This document shows positions 33,500 through 42,118 of a stretch of 64,000 nt of DNA, one piece after another. The notes below the pieces were generated by a model that searched no databases, was not told the origin of the DNA, and worked only from the letters and a program-made list of their open reading frames with translations. The stretch is from Argyresthia goedartella. Taxonomy: Eukaryota > Arthropoda > Insecta > Lepidoptera > Argyresthiidae. Each line of letters begins with the position of its first letter. Within the stretch, counting starts at the first letter, position 1. The translations under genes and the position numbers were made by a program. The stretch covers positions 34,120,749 to 34,184,748 of the forward strand of contig OX463807.1 in the NCBI GenBank assembly GCA_949825045.1, given 5' to 3'.

Positions 33500-33755
33500 T
33501 CAGAACCAACGATTGCAGAGCTTAGCCCGAATAAACAAATTTAATCAGCTTACCAATTAAAATATTAAATTTGTACCAACAATTGCACAGCTCAGCCCGA
33601 ACGAACGATTAATCGGGTTACCAACGAAAATTTTAAATTTGTACCAACGATCTCAGTTTAGCCCGAACGAACGATTAATCGGGTTAACAATGAGATTAAC
33701 AAATTTGTACCAACGATTGCACAGCTTAGCCCGAACGAACGATTAATCGGGGTTA
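33500..33755. repeat. Four tandem repeats, period about 68 bp
   Basis: The units start with ACCAACGATTGCA and hold AGCCCGA at 33524, 33594, 33660 and 33728 (spacings 70, 66, 68). In the last three, AGCCCGA pairs with TCGGGTT (one G-U pair; an extra G in the last copy) around the invariant loop ACGAACGATTAA. In the first copy the pairing is lost. Confidence 0.85.
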
Positions 33756-33765
33756 TATATAGAGC

Positions 33766-33912
33766 GACTAATGCCTTGAACGATCGATTTATCTCGGCAT
33801 TAGTTTCAGCTGACGTGTACGAACCGATCGATTTGTTGCAACGTCAACAGGTTAGTTTGCTCTGGCAGATGACAGCATCAAGGCGTGATCCGATCGATTT
33901 GTCAGCCTTGAT
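33766..33912. repeat. Three hairpins sharing loop motif CGATCGATTT
   Basis: H1: stem CTAATGCC/GGCATTAG (33768-33775 with 33796-33803), loop 20. H2: TGACGT/ACGTCA (33811-33816 with 33841-33846), loop 24. H3: ATCAAGGC/GCCTTGAT (33877-33884 with 33905-33912), loop 20. Each loop holds CGATCGATTT while stem sequences differ. On the element's coding strand the loop motif reads AAATCGATCG. Confidence 0.8.
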
Positions 33913-33993
33913 CTGGAACAATGAACGAAGTAGGCACTTTGTAGCATTCGACTCATCATTTAGACACTATACACAAAACATAAATAATCAATA

Positions 33994-36900
33994 TTAATCT
34001 TCCTCATTATTAACACTACTATCGGAGTCATTTTCGTTGACTTCCAGCGCAGCGACATGAATCCAAGGCATCATGCGATCAGCAGCAACCGTTGTCGGAC
34101 GTTTGCTTTGGGAACCGCTAAGTCCGACAACAGGTGCTACGACGTATCTGTCGTTACCCAGGACCTTTGTGACACGATATGGGCCTACGTACGGAGGCAA
34201 GAGTTTCTTGCTTTGGCCGTCATTGTTAAAACAAGTCCTAGTTATTTTAACCAAGTCACCCTCGGCATACTCGCGTGCTGGTTTTCTACCCTTGTCATAG
34301 TATTTCTTTTGTTTAGACTGCTCGGAATCTATCCTGTCCTTGACTTGATCTCTAATAGTGGAAAGTTCCTCGCTATGTCGTGTATCTTCTGTGATTTCGT
34401 TAAGTAAAGGTCTCATCTCGCCATTCATGTAGGTACCAAACAACACCTCCGATGGAGCCTTACCAGTGGCTCTCTGGATGGTGTTGTTAAGTCCCCATTG
34501 AATCTGGCCCAAAAGGCTGTCCCAGTTCCTTTCGCCGTGTTTGATGCACAGTGCTTTCAGTGAATCTAATATTGTGCGGTTATGCCGCTCTACTTGCCCG
34601 TTTGATCGAGGGCTGGCCACGGCATTCAGGACATGCTTAACACCCTTGTCAAGGCAAAATCTTTTAAAGGCGTGAGCGGTATAACAACTTCCTCGATCGC
34701 TAATGAGACGATTGGGAGTCTTGAAGGTACTGAAAATATCTTCCAAGACTCGAATCGTATTGTTAGTGTTTGTGTTCCTGACTGGCCTTATAAAGCAAAA
34801 CTTGGTAAAAGCATCCACGACGACGAGCAGGTGAGTATAACCCCGTGAAGATTTCACGAAGGGCCCAAGATGATCAACGTGGAGAGTATCGAATGGAACT
34901 GCAACTTTAGTTATGGGGTGGAGAAGACCCTCGCGATCATTACTTCTGTTCTTGGCGTAGGCGCATTCTATGCATGCACCCACGTACTTTTTTACGAACC
35001 TGGACATCTTCCCAAACCAATAGTTTTTCTTTATTCGTTCGAGAGTCTTTTCCACTCCAAAGTGCCCGATATCGTCGTGGTTCATGCGACAAAGTTGCCA
35101 TCTTGCGCCCTTCGGGACCACCCACCTAATATTGTCCCTATCACCATCTAAATAACGATATAACTTGTTATCTTTTATCACATAATTATCCTTTAGATAG
35201 CGAAGTTCTTTCTCATCAAGATCACTACTGATGATGTCTCGAATCCTCTGCAGCTCTGAGTCACCAAGTTGTAGTGTTTGAAGCCAATCTTCGTTACTGA
35301 TTGACATAATAGTTGGGAGCTGGTCAAGTGAAGAGTCATACTCAGCGCTGGGGTTTCGAGACAGTGCATCAACGTGGCTCATTTTTGTCCCTGCTCTGTA
35401 CTCGACTGTGCAGTTAAACTCTTGAAGGGATAGCCACCAACGGGCAATTCTGGGAATAAGGTCTCTCTTGGAGAAAGTGGAGCGAAGTGCACTACAGTCG
35501 GTCATAATCTTAAATTCTTTCCCCAATAGATAGACCCGGAACTTGCGCAGAGAACAAACCACAGCTAAGGCTTCGAGCTCATAAGAGTGGAAGTTCCTTT
35601 CCTCAGGGGATGTTTGCCTACTGTAGTAAGCCACTGGACGAAAGGAACCACCATCTGCAGAGCGCTGAAGAAGTATTCCTCCTACACCTACTCTACTTGC
35701 GTCAGTGTGAAGTTCGGTCTCCGCTGCGGGATCGTACAATGCAAGTATTGGTCTATCCACTAGTCGGGCTTTTAGCTTTTCGAAAGCTTCTTCTTGAGCG
35801 GTGCCCCATACCCAAACTTCACCTTTACGTAGTAGCCTACTGAGGGGGAAAGCTATCTGGGCAAAATTCTCAATGAACTTGCGGAAGTAGCTCGCCAGTC
35901 CAAGGAATTGACGCACGTTGTGGATATTCTCGGGACGTGGGAAATTTGCAACGCTCAGAATTTTCTTCTCACCAGGTCTGACACCATCAGCACTAATTTC
36001 ATAGCCAAGGTAATCGATTTTGTCTCTCAGGAAGTCACATTTGGCTAGATTCAATGTCAGATTAGCATGTTCTATCAAATGCAAGACTTCTTCGAGCCTG
36101 TCTAAGCACTCTGATTGATCTTTGCCAAAAATGAGGATATCATCGATGTACGCTGTCGCTTTATTGTATCGAGCAGATCCCAAGATTGTATTCATCATAC
36201 GCTGGAACACAGCTGGTGCGTTCGACAGGCCGAATGGCATGCGATTAAATTCGTATTGTCCATCCGGCGTGACAAACGAGGTAAGATGTTTACTTTCTGC
36301 CGATATCGGAACTTGATAGTAGCCCGACGATAGGTCAAGCGTTATGAAGCACGCCTGGCCCGTGAGGCGAGCTATCTCGTCCTCAATGTTTGGCATTGGG
36401 TACCTCTCCTTAATTGTTACCGAATTTAGCATCCGATAATCGACGCACATTCGAAGCGATCCGTCCTTTTTACGGACAAGAAGAATCGGGCTGGCGTAGT
36501 TTGAGACAGACTCCCTGACTATCCCAGCATCTAGCATTTCATCGACCATGGACCGCACCTTCTCTCGTTCAAAATGCGACAGCCTGTATGGACGGTACAC
36601 CACAGGGCGCTGGCTATTTAGCTCTATGTGCATTTCGGTTACTCCTGTACATCCTAAACTCTTGAGAGACGAGGCGAAACAATGCTGGAACTTTCTCAAC
36701 AAATCTAGTAGGCGCTGCTTCATCGCGTCTGGCACAGCATCTCCTACTCGAACCTGGCTATCATCGAAATCACTTTCAGGTGTCAAATGTGTCTCGAAAG
36801 AGGTAACAGCGACTCTTTTAACCGAAGATACTCTCTCCGCGCGGCAAATGACTGTTTTCGAAGGAATGCGACAGTGACTTGAATAAGGGAGCAACGTGAC

Positions 36901-37506
36901 CCAAAGCCGGTTGTTTTTGACATGGTGCAGGCCCCCACAGGTAAGGTACTGCTCGTTTGGTTTTCCTGCCACACTATTTTTAAGTAGGATACTACCACTG
37001 ACGTCAGTCTCCACTTGAGTCCTAACAGACGCTGGACCATGAAGCTCGGTTGTAGCTGACACCAACAGCTTGACAAGAGGTTCAAAATCAGAATCTAAGT
37101 CTGGATTGGGCATCTCCTTTCCGATGTCTAGGAAGAGAAGTCTAGTGACGGTTTTGTAGACAACGATGTGTGGCTGCTCAGTGTAGGACTGACCTATCAG
37201 CAACGGCGTGTCTAGCAGAGCATCATCAACCACCTTGCACATGACTTTGGCAGCTACTCCATCAATGCTTAAATCCAGCGACACGTCTCCTAACGACTGA
37301 ACTATGCCATTCCCAAAACCTTTCATTAACATTGGAACGCCGTTCGGTGTTAATTTCATTTCAGAAGCCACAGACGCTTTGATAAGGGTAACTTCACTCC
37401 CAAAATCTACAAAAGCACGCAGTTTAGAACCGTTCGCAACCACTTCCTTCATAAATTTAGAGTTAGGATTCGGATGACTTTGCTTTTGAATAGAATCTAT
37501 GCACAT
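33994..37506 (-). CDS. pol: Ty3/gypsy Pol polyprotein (protease, RT, RNase H, integrase)
   Basis: This is an uninterrupted 1170-residue frame from the first ATG. Protease: FVDFGSEVTLI with Asp34 (the usual D-S/T-G reads D-F-G). Reverse transcriptase: FGLSNAPAVFQRMM and the catalytic YIDD at 453-456. RNase H: LHTDASRVGVGG with Asp602. Integrase: H-H-C-C zinc module (HDDIGHFGVEKTL, CIECAYAK) and catalytic D878, D937, E973 (spacing 35). The C-terminal tail is acidic, with no chromodomain seen. The frame stays open upstream to the gag stop at 37564, so gag and pol share one frame separated by a single TAA. All catalytic residues visible in RT, RNase H and integrase are intact, so with identical LTRs this could be an active element. 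Confidence 0.95.
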   Translation of the reverse strand: MCIDSIQKQSHPNPNSKFMKEVVANGSKLRAFVDFGSEVTLIKASVASEMKLTPNGVPMLMKGFGNGIVQSLGDVSLDLSIDGVAAKVMCKVVDDALLDTPLLIGQSYTEQPHIVVYKTVTRLLFLDIGKEMPNPDLDSDFEPLVKLLVSATTELHGPASVRTQVETDVSGSILLKNSVAGKPNEQYLTCGGLHHVKNNRLWVTLLPYSSHCRIPSKTVICRAERVSSVKRVAVTSFETHLTPESDFDDSQVRVGDAVPDAMKQRLLDLLRKFQHCFASSLKSLGCTGVTEMHIELNSQRPVVYRPYRLSHFEREKVRSMVDEMLDAGIVRESVSNYASPILLVRKKDGSLRMCVDYRMLNSVTIKERYPMPNIEDEIARLTGQACFITLDLSSGYYQVPISAESKHLTSFVTPDGQYEFNRMPFGLSNAPAVFQRMMNTILGSARYNKATAYIDDILIFGKDQSECLDRLEEVLHLIEHANLTLNLAKCDFLRDKIDYLGYEISADGVRPGEKKILSVANFPRPENIHNVRQFLGLASYFRKFIENFAQIAFPLSRLLRKGEVWVWGTAQEEAFEKLKARLVDRPILALYDPAAETELHTDASRVGVGGILLQRSADGGSFRPVAYYSRQTSPEERNFHSYELEALAVVCSLRKFRVYLLGKEFKIMTDCSALRSTFSKRDLIPRIARWWLSLQEFNCTVEYRAGTKMSHVDALSRNPSAEYDSSLDQLPTIMSISNEDWLQTLQLGDSELQRIRDIISSDLDEKELRYLKDNYVIKDNKLYRYLDGDRDNIRWVVPKGARWQLCRMNHDDIGHFGVEKTLERIKKNYWFGKMSRFVKKYVGACIECAYAKNRSNDREGLLHPITKVAVPFDTLHVDHLGPFVKSSRGYTHLLVVVDAFTKFCFIRPVRNTNTNNTIRVLEDIFSTFKTPNRLISDRGSCYTAHAFKRFCLDKGVKHVLNAVASPRSNGQVERHNRTILDSLKALCIKHGERNWDSLLGQIQWGLNNTIQRATGKAPSEVLFGTYMNGEMRPLLNEITEDTRHSEELSTIRDQVKDRIDSEQSKQKKYYDKGRKPAREYAEGDLVKITRTCFNNDGQSKKLLPPYVGPYRVTKVLGNDRYVVAPVVGLSGSQSKRPTTVAADRMMPWIHVAALEVNENDSDSSVNNEED

Positions 37507-37563
37507 AGTTTTCTTAATCGCGTTCGTTTGGGCGCCAGCATTGGGCTGGCCGCTGGCATTAGC

Positions 37564-38823
37564 TTAACTGCCAGCATTGACATGGCCACCAGTAGTCATA
37601 GACTTTTCAGCCGGACGGCTGCGGCAAGTTTCAGCCAGATGGCCAAACCTATTGCAGCGCGTACATTTAATTAACGGCTTAGGACAATAAATGAAGCTAT
37701 GTCCGCGTTCCTTACAGTTGTAACAGCCAGAAGAGATGCTAGCTCTGTCGCCTGTCCTCTGATTGTTACCACTGTAATTGCTTGTGTTGGCCGCCGTGCC
37801 ATCGCTAGTTTTGTTTCTGTACTGACTCCGCTCTACACCGAAATTTTGTGAGGGTTGCGGATCTTTGTTACTGACCAAGTACTGCAATAGCTGGTCTGGA
37901 TTTGAGCAGCGCAAAGCGAGGGCACCAGACCTAAGAGTTCTGTCTGTAATACCGTGGATGATGCAGTCTACCGCACGTTTTCCTACAATATCGCATTGAT
38001 TGACGAGGGTAAGTTTTTCGTAATAGTAAATTTCTATAGCCTCGTTATGTTTACTCTTTCTTTTCAGCATGTCCTCCAAGGTCTGGCCATAATTTTGCTC
38101 GTACGGGAAAGCGTTAATGAGTTTCTCTTGCCATTCTTCCCAAGTAAAGAGTATTGTATTTAGTCCCTCGTACCAAGTTTTGGCAAGACCCTGGAGCTTC
38201 TGCATCGCAAAATGTGTGGTAGTCTTTTCATCCCAGCCATATACCGAGGCGCACTCATTTACTTTCTTCAGCCAAACGTCCATGCGTTGGTTTTTAGTAG
38301 ATGGGTCGAAATTGGGAAGTATGTTTTTGTGGTCTAACTTTTGGGCAGGTGGTGCGGCCTGGGTAGATGGCTGAGGCGTAAGGCCCTCCTTTAAACAATT
38401 AATTATGTCAAATAAATCTTTCTTAGAGAAGGAAGGACTACGTGACCTTTTGGGTTCTCCCGCGTCGTCACGTTGCTCTGCATGTGACTCGGCCCGTGCT
38501 CCTTTATATCGACCGGCTGCTTCCCTCCGATGGCAGTCCGCAGAGGCACCATGACGACTATCTTCACGGGGCCCGTTTTCCCGTGGAAAGGAACAGCGAC
38601 GACGGCCAGTGTCTAGTCGCTCCCGTTCTCTGCGCAGCTCCTTTTCCAGTATCTCGATGCGTTCAAGGCTTGGTCCAGAGCCTCGATTACGCAGAGGGTG
38701 GCTGGGGCTCCGTGTCCGTACACGGCTGCGGCTGCGAGTGGCTGACCGCGGCTCCACACGACCCGGTGTCTCGAGGCGCCGGTGCTCAGGGTTCCGGCTA
38801 CGATGGCGGGACCGGTCCTCCAT
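37564..38823 (-). CDS. gag: Ty3/gypsy Gag with two zinc knuckles
   Basis: A 419-residue structural protein that would assemble the element's particles and bind its RNA. It has a long Arg/Ser-rich basic N-terminus (about residues 1-150), a capsid-like region (FDPSTKNQRMDVWLKKVNEC, LQGLAKTWYEGL, WEEWQEKLINAFP) and two CX2CX4HX4C knuckles (CYNCKERGHSFIYC at 367-380 and CTRCNRFGHLAETC at 387-400). It stops with TAA after HVNAGS, and translation beyond the stop in the same frame gives the similar ANASGQPNAGAQ leading into pol. ATG 38823 is the first in the frame and gives a full-length Gag. Confidence 0.93.
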   Translation of the reverse strand: MEDRSRHRSRNPEHRRLETPGRVEPRSATRSRSRVRTRSPSHPLRNRGSGPSLERIEILEKELRRERERLDTGRRRCSFPRENGPREDSRHGASADCHRREAAGRYKGARAESHAEQRDDAGEPKRSRSPSFSKKDLFDIINCLKEGLTPQPSTQAAPPAQKLDHKNILPNFDPSTKNQRMDVWLKKVNECASVYGWDEKTTTHFAMQKLQGLAKTWYEGLNTILFTWEEWQEKLINAFPYEQNYGQTLEDMLKRKSKHNEAIEIYYYEKLTLVNQCDIVGKRAVDCIIHGITDRTLRSGALALRCSNPDQLLQYLVSNKDPQPSQNFGVERSQYRNKTSDGTAANTSNYSGNNQRTGDRASISSGCYNCKERGHSFIYCPKPLIKCTRCNRFGHLAETCRSRPAEKSMTTGGHVNAGS

Positions 38824-39288
38824 CGTCTATGGACTCGCAAAGCGAGAACAGGGAGAGAAAACAAAACTATTATAAAACATTTATATATTTTTAAAAATAA
38901 ATTTAATATTTAGGGATATTATTACAAAGGTATTAAAGAAGGCGAATGGGCGCTTGTTAACAGCTCAAATCTTGTTAGAAAGTAAGAATAATTTATGCAG
39001 TTTTTAGATAGGTAGTTAAAATGGCATGAACACGAAGAAAAACGATTTGGATCTCATAACAAGCAATAATACTATGACGATATACATTCTAGGAAATTCT
39101 ACTAACAATTTTCTAATTAAATAACTTTTGCACTGATCAGATACCATTGTTCCATTATTGCTTATTTAGCGAAAGATAAAATGCTGCTACAACGGTTAAC
39201 ATTCACGTACCTATACACAAAAAAAATAGATAGACCGAAAGGTTGGGCGTGTACTTACATTTTGTAGCTGTTCTTGCCACCTCTGATA
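38824..39288 (-). other. Gypsy 5' leader
   Basis: 465 bases between the 5' LTR and gag. On the coding strand it starts TATCAGAGGTGGCAAGAAC directly after the LTR, without a TGG-initial primer-binding site, so the tRNA primer is not obvious. Confidence 0.6.
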
Positions 39289-39723
39289 TGTAGAAACTCG
39301 GAGAAGGAGAAACAATGAGACCAGACGATTGGAGAATCTTCAGTTTATTTCGGTGTCACGAATAGTCACAAATACACAACTATTAGAATAGGCACAAATA
39401 CACAACTATTAATTTTGTTCCAGTATCGCAAATACCTAGTACTTCAATCACTAATTACAGCTTACAATAAGTAATTACAACTCAGAACATAACTTCACGA
39501 AGTCCGGAAAGCGAATGCCCAGACAAGACAGACCTCGCGGGCAATTTTTACAAAACACGTGTTTCTACAAGCTCTCTTGTGATTGGTCGAGTCAAAACAG
39601 TCTAGCCAATGTGAAGACTTAAAAAATGTTGCCAGCGACAACTCAGTCTATAAAATTAGTTTTAACGGAACAGTTATTCGGTTTTTGACTCGATCATTCA
39701 CAACAAACCACAGAACCCTAACA
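39289..39723 (-). repeat. 5' LTR of gypsy element (435 bp)
   Basis: The partner of 32653-33087, reading as identical in sequence and length. It is followed by GAAA (39724-39727), the second copy of the target duplication. It should hold the element's promoter. Confidence 0.95.
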
Positions 39724-40595
39724 GAAAGTACATTATAAGGACGTTCTAACGGTGATGGAAAACATCGTGGTGAAACCTTCTTTACTCCATAGCTGCGGCG
39801 ATGGGCTAGCCACCTGTCACGCAAAATGGACCATTGAATAACTGTCTCAAAGTGGGCATAATGGTGCCTCTGCCACCCCTTATGGGAAAAGGCGTGACGC
39901 TTTGTTATGTGTAAATCAATACTGAATAAAATAGAAACGTTTTTTTTAGGTTTCAAAATATTATTCAATGTGATAACTATCTTCACTGAAGCTTCTCTAT
40001 TTTTTTTTACGCTTACGAATTTAAAATTTTATTCATACAAGCTCAAGATTATGGGTACTGATTTGATCTAATCACGGAATATCTCCTGCAGTTCTATCAT
40101 GTATGCTTCAACCTTTCCACCTGATGGAAGGTACAATATTCAGAGCCTGATAAACAGTAACTATACTTAACCCTATACAAGTATTTGTACCAGCCCTAGC
40201 GCCCTAGAACTACTATAATTTAGGGTTAGGGACCCCGAGCACCGCACAGTTTAGGTCTTTTACCATTTACCACCTCAACGAAATAACACCACAAAATAAG
40301 CAACGCGATATCAATCTGTAATTTGACCTGCTCAGCGTTCGCCGCTCACTATCGCTTAACTTCCAAAGGCTTACCCTCCTTAATCCCAGCTTTCGTTCTG
40401 TAATAAAGCCACAAATCTCCGCGTGACTGGCGGGGTGGGCAGGCGTGCAATCTGCGGGCAACTTGTTATTTCACGAAATTCCCGTGTTAGAACACTGTGA
40501 TCAGCAGCAGAATATTATGAGGGAAACGCGCTGTGATGCTCTGCTTGTATGTAGCTGCTTCGTTGTGAAGAAACAGGGTGCTGCGTTTTGTGTCA
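39724..40595. other. Spacer, right flank of gypsy insertion
   Basis: The first ~90 bases (GGTGATGGAAAACATCGTGG, GTGAAACCTT) look like continuation of the SINE-like repeat that was the insertion target. Nothing else was recognised. Confidence 0.4.
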
Positions 40596-41131
40596 TATAT
40601 ATATATATATATCGCAATTAGTTGGTTAAATCAGACACTGAACTAATGCTCTAGACCGTTAATTAAATACCGACATTTAACCAAATCACTAAAATTCCGT
40701 CAGACAAGTGAGTGAACGAAAAGTTTAACGAGTTGTCTAAACGTTTCTAGGCAACAAGACATACAATATAAATATTTTTTATGTGTTAGTTTAAGTTAGT
40801 TAGCTTAAGTTTATATTTCAAGTATTTTTTGTTGTTCTTAAATGTTCAACCTAAAACGAAGGATAATTCGCTTCGCTCACCCCGTTTACCCTTCACCTAC
40901 CGCAATGTTTTGCCCTGATATAAGCTATGCAAAACAGTTGTTGTCGTGACGCCCGCGCCATCTTGTTTTCCAACACGCCGGCTTTCGGTAAGACAGACAG
41001 TTAAACGTTTTCGACGATGCTTTATCTAAATCAAAATGCTAGTGACTTGGTTAAACGTCGGTATTTAATTAACGGTCTAGAGAGTTAGTTAAGAGTGTGA
41101 TTTAAGCAACCAACTGCGACATATATATATA
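40596..41131. mobile_element. Element with ~95-bp terminal inverted repeats, containing an M1 fragment
   Basis: The left end (40596-40693) and right end (41038-41131) are inverses, sharing CTCTAGACCGTTAATTAAAT and TACCGAC-TTTAACCAA, with (AT)n at the outer edges. About 340 bases lie between, of which 40770-40940 match MITE M1 (TTTTTTGTTGTTCTTAAATG, CTTCGCTCACCCC). There is no coding capacity, so this is a non-autonomous DNA element with a second element nested in it. Confidence 0.75.
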
Positions 41132-41610
41132 AAATTTATGACCCCATCGGCCATCGGGGGCACGGCCCTTTACCCGGATACGAGTAAGATTGAGCCATAC
41201 TCCACCACGCTGGCTCAGTGCGGGTTTATGGAGGGGTGTTGGGCCAGTGGCCAACCCGACTGTCAGAAGTTATTTACATCTCCCACAGTGGTCGAATCTA
41301 GAGAAGAGGCCAAAAATGGCGATTGCTAAGTATATTTAAATATCTAAAGAAGTAAAGAAATGTTGACTTGGACTATCAAGCTGCCATTGGGACATCTGAT
41401 ATAGCTGTACGACTACTATGATGCGCGGCGTATAAGTTCAGCCACAATGGCGGCGTCTGCGCAGGTAAAAACGACTGTTTTAGATACATTTTACCCTGCG
41501 CAGGCGCCGCCATTGTGGCTCACGCCGCGCATTATACCACCGAGTAGCGATAGTAGCCGGGACCTTACAGCTTAATGAGTCATCCGAAACACGGAAGCGC
41601 CCGAGAAAAA
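41132..41610. repeat. SINE S2 body and LINE D tail, interrupted by a hairpin MITE
   Basis: The S2 body (GCCATACTCCACCACGCTGG) occurs at 41195-41214 and CGATAGTAGCCGGGACCTTA at 41548-41567. A + strand LINE D tail with CTCCCACAGTGGTCGAAT lies at 41280-41370. The hairpin element 41417-41534 sits inside the body sequence. Confidence 0.55.
41417..41534. mobile_element. Fold-back MITE, ~45-bp arms
   Basis: The left arm (GATGCGCGGCG, then AGCCACAATGGCGGCGTCTG and CGCAGGTAAAA) and right arm (TTTTACCCTGCGCAGGCGCC, GCCATTGTGGCTCACGCCGC) are near-perfect inverses separated by about 25 bases. No coding capacity. Confidence 0.75.
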
Positions 41611-41869
41611 TGCCACATGGAAACGGACACCCATCCAGTACCCGTCTCGGCCAGATGTTGTTATGCACGATCGTTTCTGATGTACTTACGTGCTAGGCCA
41701 CAGACGCTTCAGTGTGTCATTTATGTTGGACAAATACATCACTGCATCACCTCTTCATCGCAGGAGTTGACCAACCAGCAACCAGCCCCCTGATTCCTCC
41801 TTTGTCTTGTTCCTGATTTGTCCATTTCCACCATTTCAGATTTCGACAAGTTCCCATTATGACAGGATT

Positions 41870-42118
41870 CATAATGACAAGTTCCGTGGTCAAATTGGGA
41901 AGTTATCGAATTGAGAAGTTGTCAAACTGGGAAGTTGTCGAATTGGAAAGTAGTCGAAATAGGAAGTGGTCGAAATGGGAAATTGTCGAATTGGGAAGTG
42001 GTTGAAACAGGAAGTGGTTGAATTGGGAAGTTGTCGTATTGGGAAGTTGTCGAATTGGGAAGTTGTCAAACTAGGAAGTTGTCGAATTGGGAAGTGGTTG
42101 AATTGGGAAGTGGCAAAA
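41870..42118. repeat. Minisatellite, 16-bp unit (about 15 copies)
   Basis: The consensus is TCGAATTGGGAAGTTG, with copies differing by one to four bases. Sixteen is not a multiple of three, so the peptide read across it (41966-42286) cycles frames (IGKW, LGS, NWEV) and is not a plausible gene. Confidence 0.9.

Larger units (their letters stand above)
33088..33993 (-). promoter_or_regulatory. Gypsy 3' untranslated region with structured repeats
   Basis: Between the pol stop and the 3' LTR. It contains four ~68-bp tandem repeats (33500-33755), three hairpins with a common loop motif (33766-33912) and AT-rich sequence next to the LTR. No purine-rich tract adjoins the LTR; instead GAACCCTAACAATCG at the LTR edge (33079-33093) is repeated at 33137-33151. 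No env-like frame was seen. Confidence 0.6.
32653..39723 (-). mobile_element. Complete Ty3/gypsy LTR retrotransposon
   Basis: 7071 bases: LTR, leader, gag, pol, structured 3' region, LTR, flanked by GAAA. Uninterrupted gag and pol frames plus matching LTRs indicate a very recent insertion into an older SINE-like sequence. The element is transcribed on the minus strand. Confidence 0.95.

Noticed and set aside
33500..33755. CRISPR-like array
   Set aside because: Eukaryotic context, whole ~68-bp units repeat with no variable spacers, and the block lies inside a gypsy untranslated region.
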